This document shows, piece after piece, positions 1-7,383 of a stretch of 14,009 bases of DNA. The notes below the pieces were generated by a model. It was not told the origin of the DNA. It ran no database searches and saw only the letters and a list, made by a program, of their open reading frames with translations. The position numbers and the translations under genes are program-made. The stretch is from Rhodospirillaceae bacterium CCH5-H10. Its GTDB lineage: Bacteria > Pseudomonadota > Alphaproteobacteria > Reyranellales > Reyranellaceae. How positions within the stretch are numbered: the first letter of the stretch is position 1; the number at the start of each line of letters is the position of its first letter. Where the stretch lies: contig LSKJ01000201.1 in assembly GCA_001557035.1 (NCBI GenBank), positions 1-14,009 of the forward strand. Direction: 5' to 3'.

Positions 1-1166
1 CAGAAGCCCACCTGCCCCGCCATGCCGAGCCGCGGCCAGCGCCACAGGAAGAGCAGCATCAGCGGCAGCGCCGCCGCCAGCGACCAGACCGCGCAGGAGA
101 GCCATTGTGGGAAGGTCTGGATCGAGCCCGTCCAGGCGAACTTCTGCTGCCGGTCGGCGTTCCACAGGCCCCAGTAGCCACCCGCCTTGCCCTCGAGGTC
201 GTAGGCCTTCCACGGCTGGTCGACGGCCTCGACGACGAAGGTGTCGATGTTCTGCGAGCGCAGCCACGCCACCATGTCGCGTACGTTCTTGGCCTGCTCG
301 GCCGGCGTGGCGTACTTCACGACACCGGTGCCCGGGCTGCGGCGTGTGGCGCCGTTGGAGGGCCAGCCCACCTCGGTCACGATGATGTTCTTGTTCGGAT
401 ACTGCTTGCGCAGCAGCCCGATCTTTTCCTTCACGTATTCGAGCGGCGACGAACTCGACTTCTCGTCCCAGTACGGGAGGATGTGGACGGCCAGGTAATC
501 GACCTCGCGCGCAAGCTCCGGATAGTTGATCCAGACGTGCCACGGCTCGGCGGTGCTGACCGGCACCTTGACGTTGCGCTTGACGTTGCGGATCTCGCGG
601 ATGAGCTGGGCCGGGCTGGTCGCGTTCGGATCGCGGACGTCCTTCTCGCCATCCCAGCGCAGGATGTTCTCGTTGCCGACCAGGACGCGTTCGATGCTCG
701 GGTTCTGGTTGGCCATGCGGATCAGCGCGCCGGTCTCCTCGGCATTGACCTCGCTCGCCTCGCGGCCGAACTGCAGCTTGGCCTCGTTGGGGCTGTAGAT
801 CCAGGCGCCGGGGACCAGCTTCAGACCGTACTTGGCCGCCAGGGCCGGCATCGAATCGCCGCCGTCGGTCGTGCGATAGGTGCGGACATAGTTGACCTTG
901 CCGGCGAGCATCGCGAAGTCGCGCTCGATCTGCTCCTTGCGTGGCTTGATCTGCGGCGTGGGCGCCTCGTTGACGGCGGTGCGCAGGAAGCTCCAGAGGC
1001 CGCTCGCCTTGCCCTCCAGGGGATCCTGGTCCTTGGCCCACGGCGCATAGGTCACGCCATGCAGCGTGCCCTCGACATCGGCGGCCGTGATCCGGCTGTC
1101 CAACAGCCGCCAGCCCACAAGAGTGGCTGCGACGACAATGAGTAGAACCAAGCCCCGACGCATCAT
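1..1166 (-). CDS. GH17-domain membrane-anchored beta-glucan enzyme, N-terminal part (partial)
   Basis: The frame is open from the start at 1166 to the window edge (388 complete codons), so the C-terminus is outside. Residues about 4-20 form a membrane anchor. Residues about 35-345 are a glycoside hydrolase family 17 domain, with VGNE (Glu166, likely acid/base) and the family signature TEVGWPS (Glu265, likely nucleophile). A second hydrophobic segment spans about 355-377. GH17 enzymes cleave or transfer beta-1,3-glucan. In proteobacteria such a domain is often fused to membrane glycosyltransferase sequence in NdvB/NdvC-like proteins that make or remodel cyclic or branched beta-glucans. A membrane segment right after the GH17 domain makes such a fusion plausible here, but that part is not visible. 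Two ATG codons are adjacent (1166 and 1163), and a GGAG lies about 10 bases upstream. The GH17 domain is confident; the fusion is inference. Confidence 0.88.
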   Translation of the reverse strand, partial: MMRRGLVLLIVVAATLVGWRLLDSRITAADVEGTLHGVTYAPWAKDQDPLEGKASGLWSFLRTAVNEAPTPQIKPRKEQIERDFAMLAGKVNYVRTYRTTDGGDSMPALAAKYGLKLVPGAWIYSPNEAKLQFGREASEVNAEETGALIRMANQNPSIERVLVGNENILRWDGEKDVRDPNATSPAQLIREIRNVKRNVKVPVSTAEPWHVWINYPELAREVDYLAVHILPYWDEKSSSSPLEYVKEKIGLLRKQYPNKNIIVTEVGWPSNGATRRSPGTGVVKYATPAEQAKNVRDMVAWLRSQNIDTFVVEAVDQPWKAYDLEGKAGGYWGLWNADRQQKFAWTGSIQTFPQWLSCAVWSLAAALPLMLLFLWRWPRLGMAGQVGF

Positions 1167-1494
1167 GAAGAGACGATCGCTCCGGCAATCCGCCGGTGGT
1201 GAATGCTCGCTCGGGATCGCGGTCGCAAGTCTCCTGCGGACGACAATCGTCGACGCAAGGACCGTGCCGGATCGACTCTAACCGACGAGCCGACTACCAC
1301 GCAGTGCGGCGGACCTCTTCGAGGTTTCCTTGCGCCCGATTTCCTCGCCGGAGACCCTTCTCCGTCGGTGAGGCGACAGGCGGCTCTATACCCTGCGGTT
1401 CCGGGTACGGTAAAGAGACCGTGCACGATGATGGCCTAAATGCCCAATTCTCTGCTGGCCTTGACGCGCGTCCTTCGCCAAAACGCCATAAACG
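1167..1494. other. 328-base intergenic gap between divergent genes
   Basis: This gap separates the minus-strand GH17 gene from the plus-strand hydrolase gene, so it should carry the promoters of both. Short ORFs cross it on both strands, but none has a recognisable domain or a good ribosome site. The only structure I see is a small inverted repeat at 1349-1364. I could not assign a promoter with confidence: TTGACG at 1461-1466 looks like a -35 box, but it is too close to the ATG at 1495 to serve that gene. Confidence 0.6.
1349..1364. repeat. small inverted repeat (hairpin) in the intergenic gap
   Basis: CGGAGA and TCTCCG form a perfect 6-base stem around the loop CCCT. Two further pairs are possible beyond one mismatch (CG at 1346-1347 with CG at 1366-1367). 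No T-run follows on either strand, so it is not a classical terminator. It could be an operator or chance in GC-rich DNA. Confidence 0.3.
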
Positions 1495-2463
1495 ATGACC
1501 GAACAGGATCAAGCTGCCGCGCCCCGGGGGATTCCCGCCTCTGTCGTCGCAACCTACCGCCCGGCTGACCGTTACGGCTTCCTTGTGCGCGAGGGCGTGC
1601 CGCTGCGGTATGCGTGGTGGAATGCCCTAGCGACGCCTCGCGGCACCGTCGTCGTCCTGACCGGGCGCGGTGAGTTCATCGAGAAGTACGCCACCGAAGT
1701 GGTCGGCGAGCTTCTGGCACGCGGATTTGCCGTCGCCGCCCTGGACTGGCGAGGACAAGGGCTTTCTCATCGCCCGCTGTCCGATCGCGGCAAGGGTCAC
1801 ATCGACCACTTCTCGACCTATATGGCCGACCTTCGGCTGTTCCTTGAAACAATCGTTACACCCGATGCCCCGCGCCCCGTGATGGCGCTCTGCCATTCGA
1901 TGGGCGGCCACATCGCAATGCGGGAGATGGCCGAGAACGGCACCGGCCCCTTCTCCGCCGCGCTGTTCGTCTCGCCGATGACGGCGCTGCGCCGCGAGGC
2001 CATGCTGCGCTCGGTGCTGATGATCATGCCGGAGGTTCCGGCGGTCGAGGAGCGGTACCTGTTCGGCACCGGACCCTTCGTCCTCCTCGCCCGCGAGTTC
2101 GCCTCCAACTTCGTCACCCACGACGAGCGGCGCTACCGCTTCACCGAGGACTGGTTCGCGGCCGACCCGCGCCTGTCGCTGGGCGGCCCGACGCTCGGCT
2201 GGTCGCGACAGGCCGTCCGGTCGATGACCGCCGTGCAGGCGCCGGGCTACCTGGAGCGCATCGACATCCCCGTCCTGCTCATTACGGCCGGGGAGGACCG
2301 ACTGATCGATCCACGCAGCCACGGGCCGCTGATTGCGCGCCTGAAGCACGGCGAGCACTACACGATCGGTCATGCCCGGCACGAAATCATGATGGAGACG
2401 GACGAGATCCGGGCCCTGTTCTGGGACGCCTTCGACCGTCTGGCGAAAGGCGTGTTGAGCTGA
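1495..2463 (+). CDS. alpha/beta hydrolase, lysophospholipase / monoacylglycerol lipase-like (322 aa)
   Basis: This is a serine hydrolase of the Hydrolase_4 (serine aminopeptidase S33) type, the family of bacterial lysophospholipases (PldB-like) and monoacylglycerol lipases. The fold markers occur in order: strand TVVVLTGRGEF with the oxyanion region at about 51-61, LDWRGQGLS (83-91), the nucleophile elbow CHSMGG (Ser135), an acid in AGEDRLID (Asp268), and the catalytic His296 in ARHEIMMETDE. The usual first Gly of the GHSMG elbow is Cys133. There is no signal peptide, so it is probably cytoplasmic. The ribosome site before 1495 is weak. The stop overlaps the next ATG by one base (TGATG), so it is translationally coupled to the TauE-like permease. 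The family is confident; the substrate is unknown. Confidence 0.9.
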   Translation: MTEQDQAAAPRGIPASVVATYRPADRYGFLVREGVPLRYAWWNALATPRGTVVVLTGRGEFIEKYATEVVGELLARGFAVAALDWRGQGLSHRPLSDRGKGHIDHFSTYMADLRLFLETIVTPDAPRPVMALCHSMGGHIAMREMAENGTGPFSAALFVSPMTALRREAMLRSVLMIMPEVPAVEERYLFGTGPFVLLAREFASNFVTHDERRYRFTEDWFAADPRLSLGGPTLGWSRQAVRSMTAVQAPGYLERIDIPVLLITAGEDRLIDPRSHGPLIARLKHGEHYTIGHARHEIMMETDEIRALFWDAFDRLAKGVLS

Positions 2464-3206
2464 TGGCGTTGACCGAGGGACAGATCCTGATGATCGCCGT
2501 GGCGTTCATCGTCGCGGGCATCGCCAAGGGGGCGATCGGCATCGGCCTGCCGCCCATCGCCGTGGGCCTGATGACGCTGGCCGTCCCGCTCGAAGACTCG
2601 CTCGCCATCATGACCATCCCGACGCTGACCACCAATGTCTGGCAGGCGATCTACGGTCGCGGGCTGCTGCGCCTGTTCCGTCGCTTCTGGACACTGGCGC
2701 TGACCGCGACCATCACGTTGCTCGTCGTGGCCGCGACACTGCACCAGCTCGGCTCGCCCAGGGCCACGGCCTGGCTCGGCGTCATGCTGGTCGTCTATTC
2801 GACGATCGCCCTTCTCGCCTGGCGGCCCCGCGTGTCGCGTGAGGCCGAGCGCTGGATGAACCCCGTCATGGGCGCCGCCAGCGGCTTCGTGGCCGGCATC
2901 ACCGGCATCGCGGCGGTCCCGTTCCTGCCCTACATGCAGTCGCTCGAGATCAACAAGGACGATCTCGTCCAGGCGCTGGGCATCCTGTTCATCTTCCTGA
3001 TCGGCGCGCTCGGCATCGCGCTGCTGCGCCAGGGCGCCTTCGACGCCACCAACGTGATCGGTGGCGTGGCCGCCGTCGTGCCGACCTCGATCGGCGTCTG
3101 GCTGGGCCAGAAATCACGCAATGCGCTGTCTCCGGAGATGTTCCGCCGGGTCTTCCTGATCGGCCTGCTCGGCATCGGACTGCACATGGCGCGTGGCTTG
3201 CTGTAG
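2463..3206 (+). CDS. sulfite exporter TauE/SafE family permease (247 aa)
   Basis: This is a polytopic inner-membrane protein with about seven or eight hydrophobic segments (roughly 8-28, 32-52, 76-96, 101-120, 134-157, 168-187, 196-216, 227-245). It shows the internal duplication typical of TauE/SafE permeases: the first half carries AGIAKGAIGIGLPPI (19-32) and the second half carries GFVAGITGIAAVPFLPYMQS (141-160). Family members export sulfite, sulfoacetate or other small organic anions, and the substrate cannot be read from sequence. The start overlaps the hydrolase stop by one base, and the next gene begins 9 bases after this stop, so the three genes look like one transcript. The length is normal for the family. 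Confidence 0.9.
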   Translation: MALTEGQILMIAVAFIVAGIAKGAIGIGLPPIAVGLMTLAVPLEDSLAIMTIPTLTTNVWQAIYGRGLLRLFRRFWTLALTATITLLVVAATLHQLGSPRATAWLGVMLVVYSTIALLAWRPRVSREAERWMNPVMGAASGFVAGITGIAAVPFLPYMQSLEINKDDLVQALGILFIFLIGALGIALLRQGAFDATNVIGGVAAVVPTSIGVWLGQKSRNALSPEMFRRVFLIGLLGIGLHMARGLL

Positions 3207-3215
3207 GGTCGCGCC

Positions 3216-3770
3216 ATGGCACTCCCTCCCTTCAAGGTCACGATCTGCGGCATTCCCGAACTGCCGCAACACTGCGCCGTCGGCGTCAGCCACGTCCTGT
3301 CGATCATCGACACCCACGAGCCGCGCCCGCCCGCGCTCGACACCTATTCCAGCGTCGACCACGAGCTGATCCGCTTCGACGACGTGGTCGCCGAATATCC
3401 CGGCTTCGAGGCCTGCACGCCGGCGCACATCGAGAAGGTCCTGGCCTTCGGCGAGCGCGTGCATGCGCGCCCTGACGGCCATGTGCTGGTGCACTGCCAT
3501 GCCGGCATCTCGCGCTCGACCGCCGCCGCCGCCATCCTGATGACGCAGTTCGCGCCGGGGAACGAGGAAGAGGCCTTCCTGAAGCTGCTGGACCTGCGCA
3601 AGCATGGCTGGCCCAACACCCGCATGATCGAGTTCGCCGACACGCTGCTGAAGCGCGACGGCGCGATGCTGCGAGGCCTGGTCGCCTACCGCAAGGCGCT
3701 GCTCGACGTGAAACCGCACCTCAAGGAAGTCGTCCGCAACATCGGCCGCGGCCACGAGATTCCGACGTAG
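3216..3770 (+). CDS. Cys-dependent protein tyrosine / dual-specificity phosphatase-like protein (184 aa)
   Basis: The phosphatase P-loop HCHAGISRS matches HCx5R, with catalytic Cys94 and Arg100, followed by the expected helix (STAAAAILM). Asp55 or Asp56 in IRFDDV could be the general acid. The protein is small and cytoplasmic, with no signal peptide. It resembles the compact alphaproteobacterial proteins annotated as tyrosine phosphatase or protein phosphatase. It is the last gene of the hydrolase-permease-phosphatase run, with only 9 bases between it and the permease stop. A long imperfect hairpin begins directly after its stop and may end the transcript. The catalytic class is clear, but phosphoprotein, phosphoinositide or another phosphoester could be the substrate. 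Confidence 0.87.
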   Translation: MALPPFKVTICGIPELPQHCAVGVSHVLSIIDTHEPRPPALDTYSSVDHELIRFDDVVAEYPGFEACTPAHIEKVLAFGERVHARPDGHVLVHCHAGISRSTAAAAILMTQFAPGNEEEAFLKLLDLRKHGWPNTRMIEFADTLLKRDGAMLRGLVAYRKALLDVKPHLKEVVRNIGRGHEIPT

Positions 3771-3771
3771 C

Positions 3772-3860
3772 TGTCGTCCCGAGCGGAGCGAAGGACCTCA
3801 CATAGCGGCCAGCGGACTCCGCTGCGGGCGTGAGATCCTTCGCTTGCGCTCAGGATGACA
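3772..3860. repeat. imperfect long inverted repeat between convergent genes (REP/MITE-like, possible bidirectional terminator)
   Basis: The left arm (3772-3800, starting TGTCGTCCCGAGCG) and right arm (3831-3860, ending GCTCAGGATGACA) are complementary over about 29 bases, with four transition-type mismatches and one single-base gap. The about 30-base interior holds a second small stem (AGCGG at 3811-3815 with CCGCT at 3819-3823). It fills the space between the phosphatase stop and the convergent SDR stop. The motif type, reading TGTCATCCTGAGCG... toward AGGATCTCA on one strand, is met as dispersed intergenic repeats in many bacteria. Its translation (VILSASEGS) often appears in spurious ORFs. 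It could act as a terminator for both sides. Copy number in this genome cannot be seen from one window. Confidence 0.8.
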
Positions 3861-3867
3861 AAAGTGC

Positions 3868-4668
3868 CTACCGGGCCTTCATCGGCAGGCTGGCCAGATG
3901 CATGCCGGCGTCGACGATCAGGAATTCGCCGGTGATGTTGCTGGCGCTTGTGAGGAAGAACAGCACCGCCTCGGCCATCTGCTCCGGCGTGCCGGCTTGG
4001 CGCAGCGGCGTGTTCTGCTCCTGGCCCGTCTTCATCTTGTTGTAGTTCTCCTCGCCCATGCCGCCCAGCAGCCAGCGGGTCTGGATAAAGCCCGGGCAGA
4101 CCGTGTTGACGCGCACAGCCGGCGACAGCCAGCGCGCGAGGGTCAGGGTCAGCGTGTTCAGCGCACCCTTGGAGCAGGCATAGGGGATCGAGCTGCCGAC
4201 GCCCATGACGCCGGCGATCGAGGAGATGTTCACGATCGACCCGCGGGCCTGGTCGGCCTCCCATTGCTTCTTCATCGTCGGGAACACGGCGCGGCTCATC
4301 ATGTAAGGGCCGGTTACATTGACCCGCAGGATGCGGTCGAAATCCTCCGGCGTGACACCGTCGAGGTCGCCCTGGTTCTGGAACTTGGTGGTGCCGGCAT
4401 TGTTGATGAGACCGTCGATGCGGCCCCACTTCTTCATGGTCTCGTCGGCGAGCTTCCGGCAGTCGGCGTCCTGGCCCATGTCGGCCTGCACGAGGATCGC
4501 CTCGACGCCCTTGGCCTTCACCGCCTCGTAGGTCTCGTCCGCCTCTTTCTTGCTCTTGGTGTAGTTGATCGCCACGTTCCAGCCGCGCTCCGCCAGGTCG
4601 AGGGCGCACGAGGCACCCAGCCCCGTCGCCGAGCCCGTCACGATCGCCACCTTGTTCGATTTCGCCAT
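3868..4668 (-). CDS. SDR family NAD(P)-dependent oxidoreductase (266 aa)
   Basis: This is a classical short-chain dehydrogenase. It has the nucleotide-binding TGSATGLG (11-18), NNAG (89-92), a catalytic triad of Ser150 (NISS), Tyr163 and Lys167 (YACSK), and the CPGFIQT region (191-197). The length is normal. I chose the start at 4668 because GGGAG (4680-4676) lies seven bases upstream and the protein then begins directly before the first beta strand. An in-frame ATG at 4701 would add 11 residues that do not resemble the family. It is divergent from the SDR at 4751 across an 82-base spacer and convergent with the phosphatase gene across the hairpin repeat. The basic-looking NYTKSKK after beta-2 suggests NADP(H) use, which is inference. 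The substrate is unknown. Confidence 0.9.
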   Translation of the reverse strand: MAKSNKVAIVTGSATGLGASCALDLAERGWNVAINYTKSKKEADETYEAVKAKGVEAILVQADMGQDADCRKLADETMKKWGRIDGLINNAGTTKFQNQGDLDGVTPEDFDRILRVNVTGPYMMSRAVFPTMKKQWEADQARGSIVNISSIAGVMGVGSSIPYACSKGALNTLTLTLARWLSPAVRVNTVCPGFIQTRWLLGGMGEENYNKMKTGQEQNTPLRQAGTPEQMAEAVLFFLTSASNITGEFLIVDAGMHLASLPMKAR

Positions 4669-4675
4669 GTCGTTT

Positions 4676-4680
4676 CTCCC
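4676..4680 (-). promoter_or_regulatory. ribosome binding site deciding the SDR start at 4668
   Basis: GGGAG on the minus strand sits seven bases before the ATG at 4668. The alternative in-frame ATG at 4701 has no comparable site. Confidence 0.6.
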
Positions 4681-4750
4681 GATTTCTGCGGCACCTTTCA
4701 TAGGCTAGGATCGCCCTCCAAGGCAAAGAAGCGAACGAGCGGGCGGGAAC

Positions 4751-5515
4751 ATGGCCGATCTGTTTTCGATGAAAAATCGCGTGGTTCTGCTCACCGGCGC
4801 GTCGCGCGGGCTGGGCCGCGACATGGCGCTGGCCCTCGCGGGCGCCGGCGCCACCGTTCTCTGCGCCGGCCGCAGCGTGAAAGAGCTCGAGGCGACGGCG
4901 CGCGCGATCACTCGCAAGGGCGGCAAGGCGCAGGTCGTCCAACTCGACATCACCGACGAGGCGGACGTCGTGGCCAAGGTCCGCGGGATCATCGCCAAAC
5001 ATCGCCGCATCGACGTGCTGGTGAACAATGCCGGCATCATCCATCGCCAGGACATCGTCGACACCGCGACTGCGGACTTCCGCAAGGTGATCGAAACCAA
5101 CCTGATTTCCCAGTTCGTCGTGTCCCGCGAGGTCGGCCGTCACATGCTGACCCGCAAGTACGGCCGGATCGTCAACATCTCCTCTGTCCTCGGAGTCGTC
5201 GGCCGCGCCTCGGTCGCGGGCTACGTTTCCGCCAAGCACGGACTGATCGGGCTCACCAAAAACCTGGCGGCGGAATTCGGGCCGCACGTCACGGCAAACG
5301 CGATCGCGCCCGGCTATATCCGCACGGAGCTCAACGTGCCGCTGCAGAAGAACAAGGATTTCAACGCCATGCTCGAAAGCCGCACCGCCGTCGCTCGCTG
5401 GGGCAAGCAGGAGGACCTGCGCGGCGCGCTTCTCCTGCTGGCGTCGGATGCCGGCAGCTACATCACCGGCCATACGCTGGTGGTCGACGGCGGCCTCTCC
5501 CCGATCCTCGCCTGA
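4751..5515 (+). CDS. SDR family oxidoreductase, gluconate 5-dehydrogenase-like (254 aa)
   Basis: This classical SDR has TGASRGLG (15-22), NNAG (92-95), Ser145 in NISS, Tyr158 and Lys162 in YVSAK, and a family-typical C-terminus (ITGHTLVVDGG). The overall pattern, with the N-terminal FSMKNRVVLLTG and APGYIRTELN after the active site, resembles gluconate 5-dehydrogenase / 3-oxoacyl-ACP-reductase-like SDRs. Substrate assignment from sequence is unsafe. The first ATG (4751) follows GGGCGGG, and a second Met occurs at residue 7. It opens a plus-strand run: a small unknown gene starts three bases after the stop, then an MmgE/PrpD gene. The run suggests a small-molecule catabolic unit. Confidence 0.88.
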   Translation: MADLFSMKNRVVLLTGASRGLGRDMALALAGAGATVLCAGRSVKELEATARAITRKGGKAQVVQLDITDEADVVAKVRGIIAKHRRIDVLVNNAGIIHRQDIVDTATADFRKVIETNLISQFVVSREVGRHMLTRKYGRIVNISSVLGVVGRASVAGYVSAKHGLIGLTKNLAAEFGPHVTANAIAPGYIRTELNVPLQKNKDFNAMLESRTAVARWGKQEDLRGALLLLASDAGSYITGHTLVVDGGLSPILA

Positions 5516-5518
5516 TCC

Positions 5519-6007
5519 ATGACCGGCATTCCTCGTTGGGCAATGCTGCTGGTGGCGGCGGCGTTCGTGCTCTACGCCATTGCCGCTTCGCAGGGCTGGA
5601 TTCGCGATCCGGCACTCGCGAAGGCCGACTATGTCGGCACCATCGATGTCTCGGCCGACGATGCCAAGCTCTACCGCGCCGTCCCCTTCGAGTGGCAGGT
5701 CACGAGCGCGGCGGGCAGCTTCAAGGGCAACGACACCGCCCATGTCCGCATCGATCCGTCAGGCGAGCGGACCGTGATGTGCGGCTGGGTCCCGCTCGAC
5801 AAGGCCGGCGCCTCGATCCGCGCCACGCGCTGGCTGAGCGAAGCCCGCCTTGCCGTCGGCGACATCAAGGTGACCGCGCTGTTCATCGCCCCCGTCGACA
5901 AGAAACCGGGCGACGGTCTCAACGCCGGCTGCCTGCGTCTCGATGAGGGCATCAAGCCGGCGGCCGATGCGCCGCTCAGGCTCGAAGGCAATCCGGTTCG
6001 CGAATAA
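5519..6007 (+). CDS. hypothetical protein with one N-terminal membrane anchor (162 aa)
   Basis: I do not recognise this protein. Residues 8-24 are a hydrophobic helix without a clear cleavage motif, so it is probably a membrane-tethered protein with a periplasmic domain of about 135 residues. The domain looks beta-rich (alternating stretches such as YVGTIDVS and AHVRIDPSGERTVMCGW). Its two cysteines (Cys88, Cys138) could form a disulfide in the periplasm. It starts three bases after the SDR stop and ends 26 bases before the MmgE/PrpD start, so it is very likely cotranscribed with both. Coding bias resembles the neighbours, and the tight spacing supports it as a real gene. Confidence 0.72.
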   Translation: MTGIPRWAMLLVAAAFVLYAIAASQGWIRDPALAKADYVGTIDVSADDAKLYRAVPFEWQVTSAAGSFKGNDTAHVRIDPSGERTVMCGWVPLDKAGASIRATRWLSEARLAVGDIKVTALFIAPVDKKPGDGLNAGCLRLDEGIKPAADAPLRLEGNPVRE

Positions 6008-6033
6008 CCTCCCTGGCTATCGAAAGAGTACCC

Positions 6034-7383
6034 ATGCTTCCCAGACAAGGCGTAACGCCCGAACTCGCCCGCTTCATCGTCGACACCAAATGGGACGACC
6101 TGCCCGGGACGGCGCGTCACGAAGCCAAGCGCGCGCTGATGAACTTCTTTGCCGTCGCGATCGCCGGTTGCCGCACCCAGCCGGTTGAACTGGCGCTGCG
6201 CACCCTGGGCGAATTCTCCGGTGGTCGGCAGGCGACCATCGTCGGCAGGCCCGAGCGCATCGATCCGCTGTCGGCGGCGTTCCTGAACGCGGCCGGCGCC
6301 AACGTCTTCGACTATTGCGACACCCACCTGCCGACCGTGGTGCATCCGACCTCGCCGCTGGCGCCCGCCCTGCTGGCCCTGTCGGAGATCCGCAAGGTGA
6401 CCGGGCCCGAACTGCTGCTAGCCTTCGCGCTGGGCTTCGAGATCGAGTGCCGCGTCGGCGGCGCGATCTCGCCGGGCCACTATCCCAAGGGCTGGCACAT
6501 CACCTCGACCTGCGGCGTCTTCGGCGCCGCGGCGGGTGCCGCCAAGCTGCTCGGCCTCGATGCCGAGCGCACCGTCTGGGCGCTGGGCAGCGCCTCGACG
6601 CAGTCGGCGGGCCTCTGTGAATGCCTCGGCTGGCCGGCCAAGAGCGTCAGCGTCGGCAATGCCGCGCGCAACGGCCTGTTCTCCGCCCTGCTGGCCGAGA
6701 AGGGCTTTGCCGGCCCGCCCGAGCCCATCGCCGGCGCGCAGGGCTTCCTCGCCGCCATGGGCGAGCCGCCGAACTGGGCGGCGCTGCTCGATGGGCTCGG
6801 CCAGAGCTGGCAGGTCAACGACAACTCGATCAAGCCCTATGCCGCGGGCTTCGTGATCCATCCCCTGCTCGACCTCGCGCTCGACTGGAAGCGCACCCAT
6901 CCGGACGCTGCGATCGATCGCATCGCCGTGCGCGGCAATCCCCTGCTCCTGCAACGCACCGATCGCGCCGACATCGCCACAGGCCGCGAAGCGCAGGTCA
7001 GCCTGCAGCATTGCGTGGCGGCGGCCCTCGTCCTCGGCAAGGCGGGCCTCGACCAGTTGACCGACGCCTGCGTGGCCGATCCCCGGATCAAGGCACTTCG
7101 CAGCAAGTTCGAGTGCTCGGCCGATGACCGCATCTCGACCATCGCGGCCGAGATGGACATCTGGACGGCCGACGGCAAGAAGCACGCGCTCTCGACCCAG
7201 GCCGCGCGCGGCAGCTCATCGAACCCACTGAAGGATGCGGAGATCGAGGCCAAGTTGCGCGACGAGGCGAAGCGCTGGGAGCCCGGTCACGACATCCAGC
7301 CGCTGATCGACGCCGTGTGGGCGCTCGACCGCAGCGAGGATGTCTCCTCGCTGCTGACGCTGGCGGTTTCTACTCGACGGTGA
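6034..7383 (+). CDS. MmgE/PrpD family protein (449 aa)
   Basis: This belongs to the family of 2-methylcitrate dehydratase (PrpD), cis-aconitate decarboxylase and iminodisuccinate epimerase. Visible family motifs are the helical N-terminus with ALMNFFAVAIAGC (34-46), a His/Asp-rich active-site stretch from DYCDTHLP to HPTSP (93-108), GWHITSTCGVFGAAAGAAKL (153-172), and DNSIKPYAAGFVIHP (263-277). The length is normal and complete. AAAGAG precedes the ATG by a short gap. It closes the SDR-unknown-MmgE run. Its stop overlaps the 3' end of the convergent tctC-like gene by 14 bases. MmgE/PrpD proteins beside TctC-type binding proteins are common in alpha- and betaproteobacteria and usually point to uptake and breakdown of a carboxylic acid. 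The exact substrate is not known. Confidence 0.92.
   Translation: MLPRQGVTPELARFIVDTKWDDLPGTARHEAKRALMNFFAVAIAGCRTQPVELALRTLGEFSGGRQATIVGRPERIDPLSAAFLNAAGANVFDYCDTHLPTVVHPTSPLAPALLALSEIRKVTGPELLLAFALGFEIECRVGGAISPGHYPKGWHITSTCGVFGAAAGAAKLLGLDAERTVWALGSASTQSAGLCECLGWPAKSVSVGNAARNGLFSALLAEKGFAGPPEPIAGAQGFLAAMGEPPNWAALLDGLGQSWQVNDNSIKPYAAGFVIHPLLDLALDWKRTHPDAAIDRIAVRGNPLLLQRTDRADIATGREAQVSLQHCVAAALVLGKAGLDQLTDACVADPRIKALRSKFECSADDRISTIAAEMDIWTADGKKHALSTQAARGSSSNPLKDAEIEAKLRDEAKRWEPGHDIQPLIDAVWALDRSEDVSSLLTLAVSTRR

Noticed and set aside
105..1145. Plus-strand open frame of 346 codons
   Set aside because: It is antisense to the GH17 gene, whose minus-strand frame holds both catalytic motifs and two membrane segments.
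1461..1466. TTGACG as a -35 promoter box for the hydrolase gene
   Set aside because: A -10 box at normal spacing would fall almost on the start codon at 1495, and no good -10 sequence is present.
4669..4701. Longer N-terminus for the SDR starting at 4701
   Set aside because: The added 11 residues do not match SDR N-termini, and the shorter start has a well-spaced ribosome site.
3686..5743. Very long minus-strand open frame (685 codons)
   Set aside because: It runs antisense or out of frame over two clear SDR genes and through the hairpin repeat. Its composition is the Arg/Ala/Gly-rich type expected from GC-rich shadow frames.
3898..5946. Very long plus-strand open frame (682 codons)
   Set aside because: It is antisense to the minus-strand SDR and out of frame with the plus-strand SDR, both of which have full catalytic motifs. 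It is a shadow frame.
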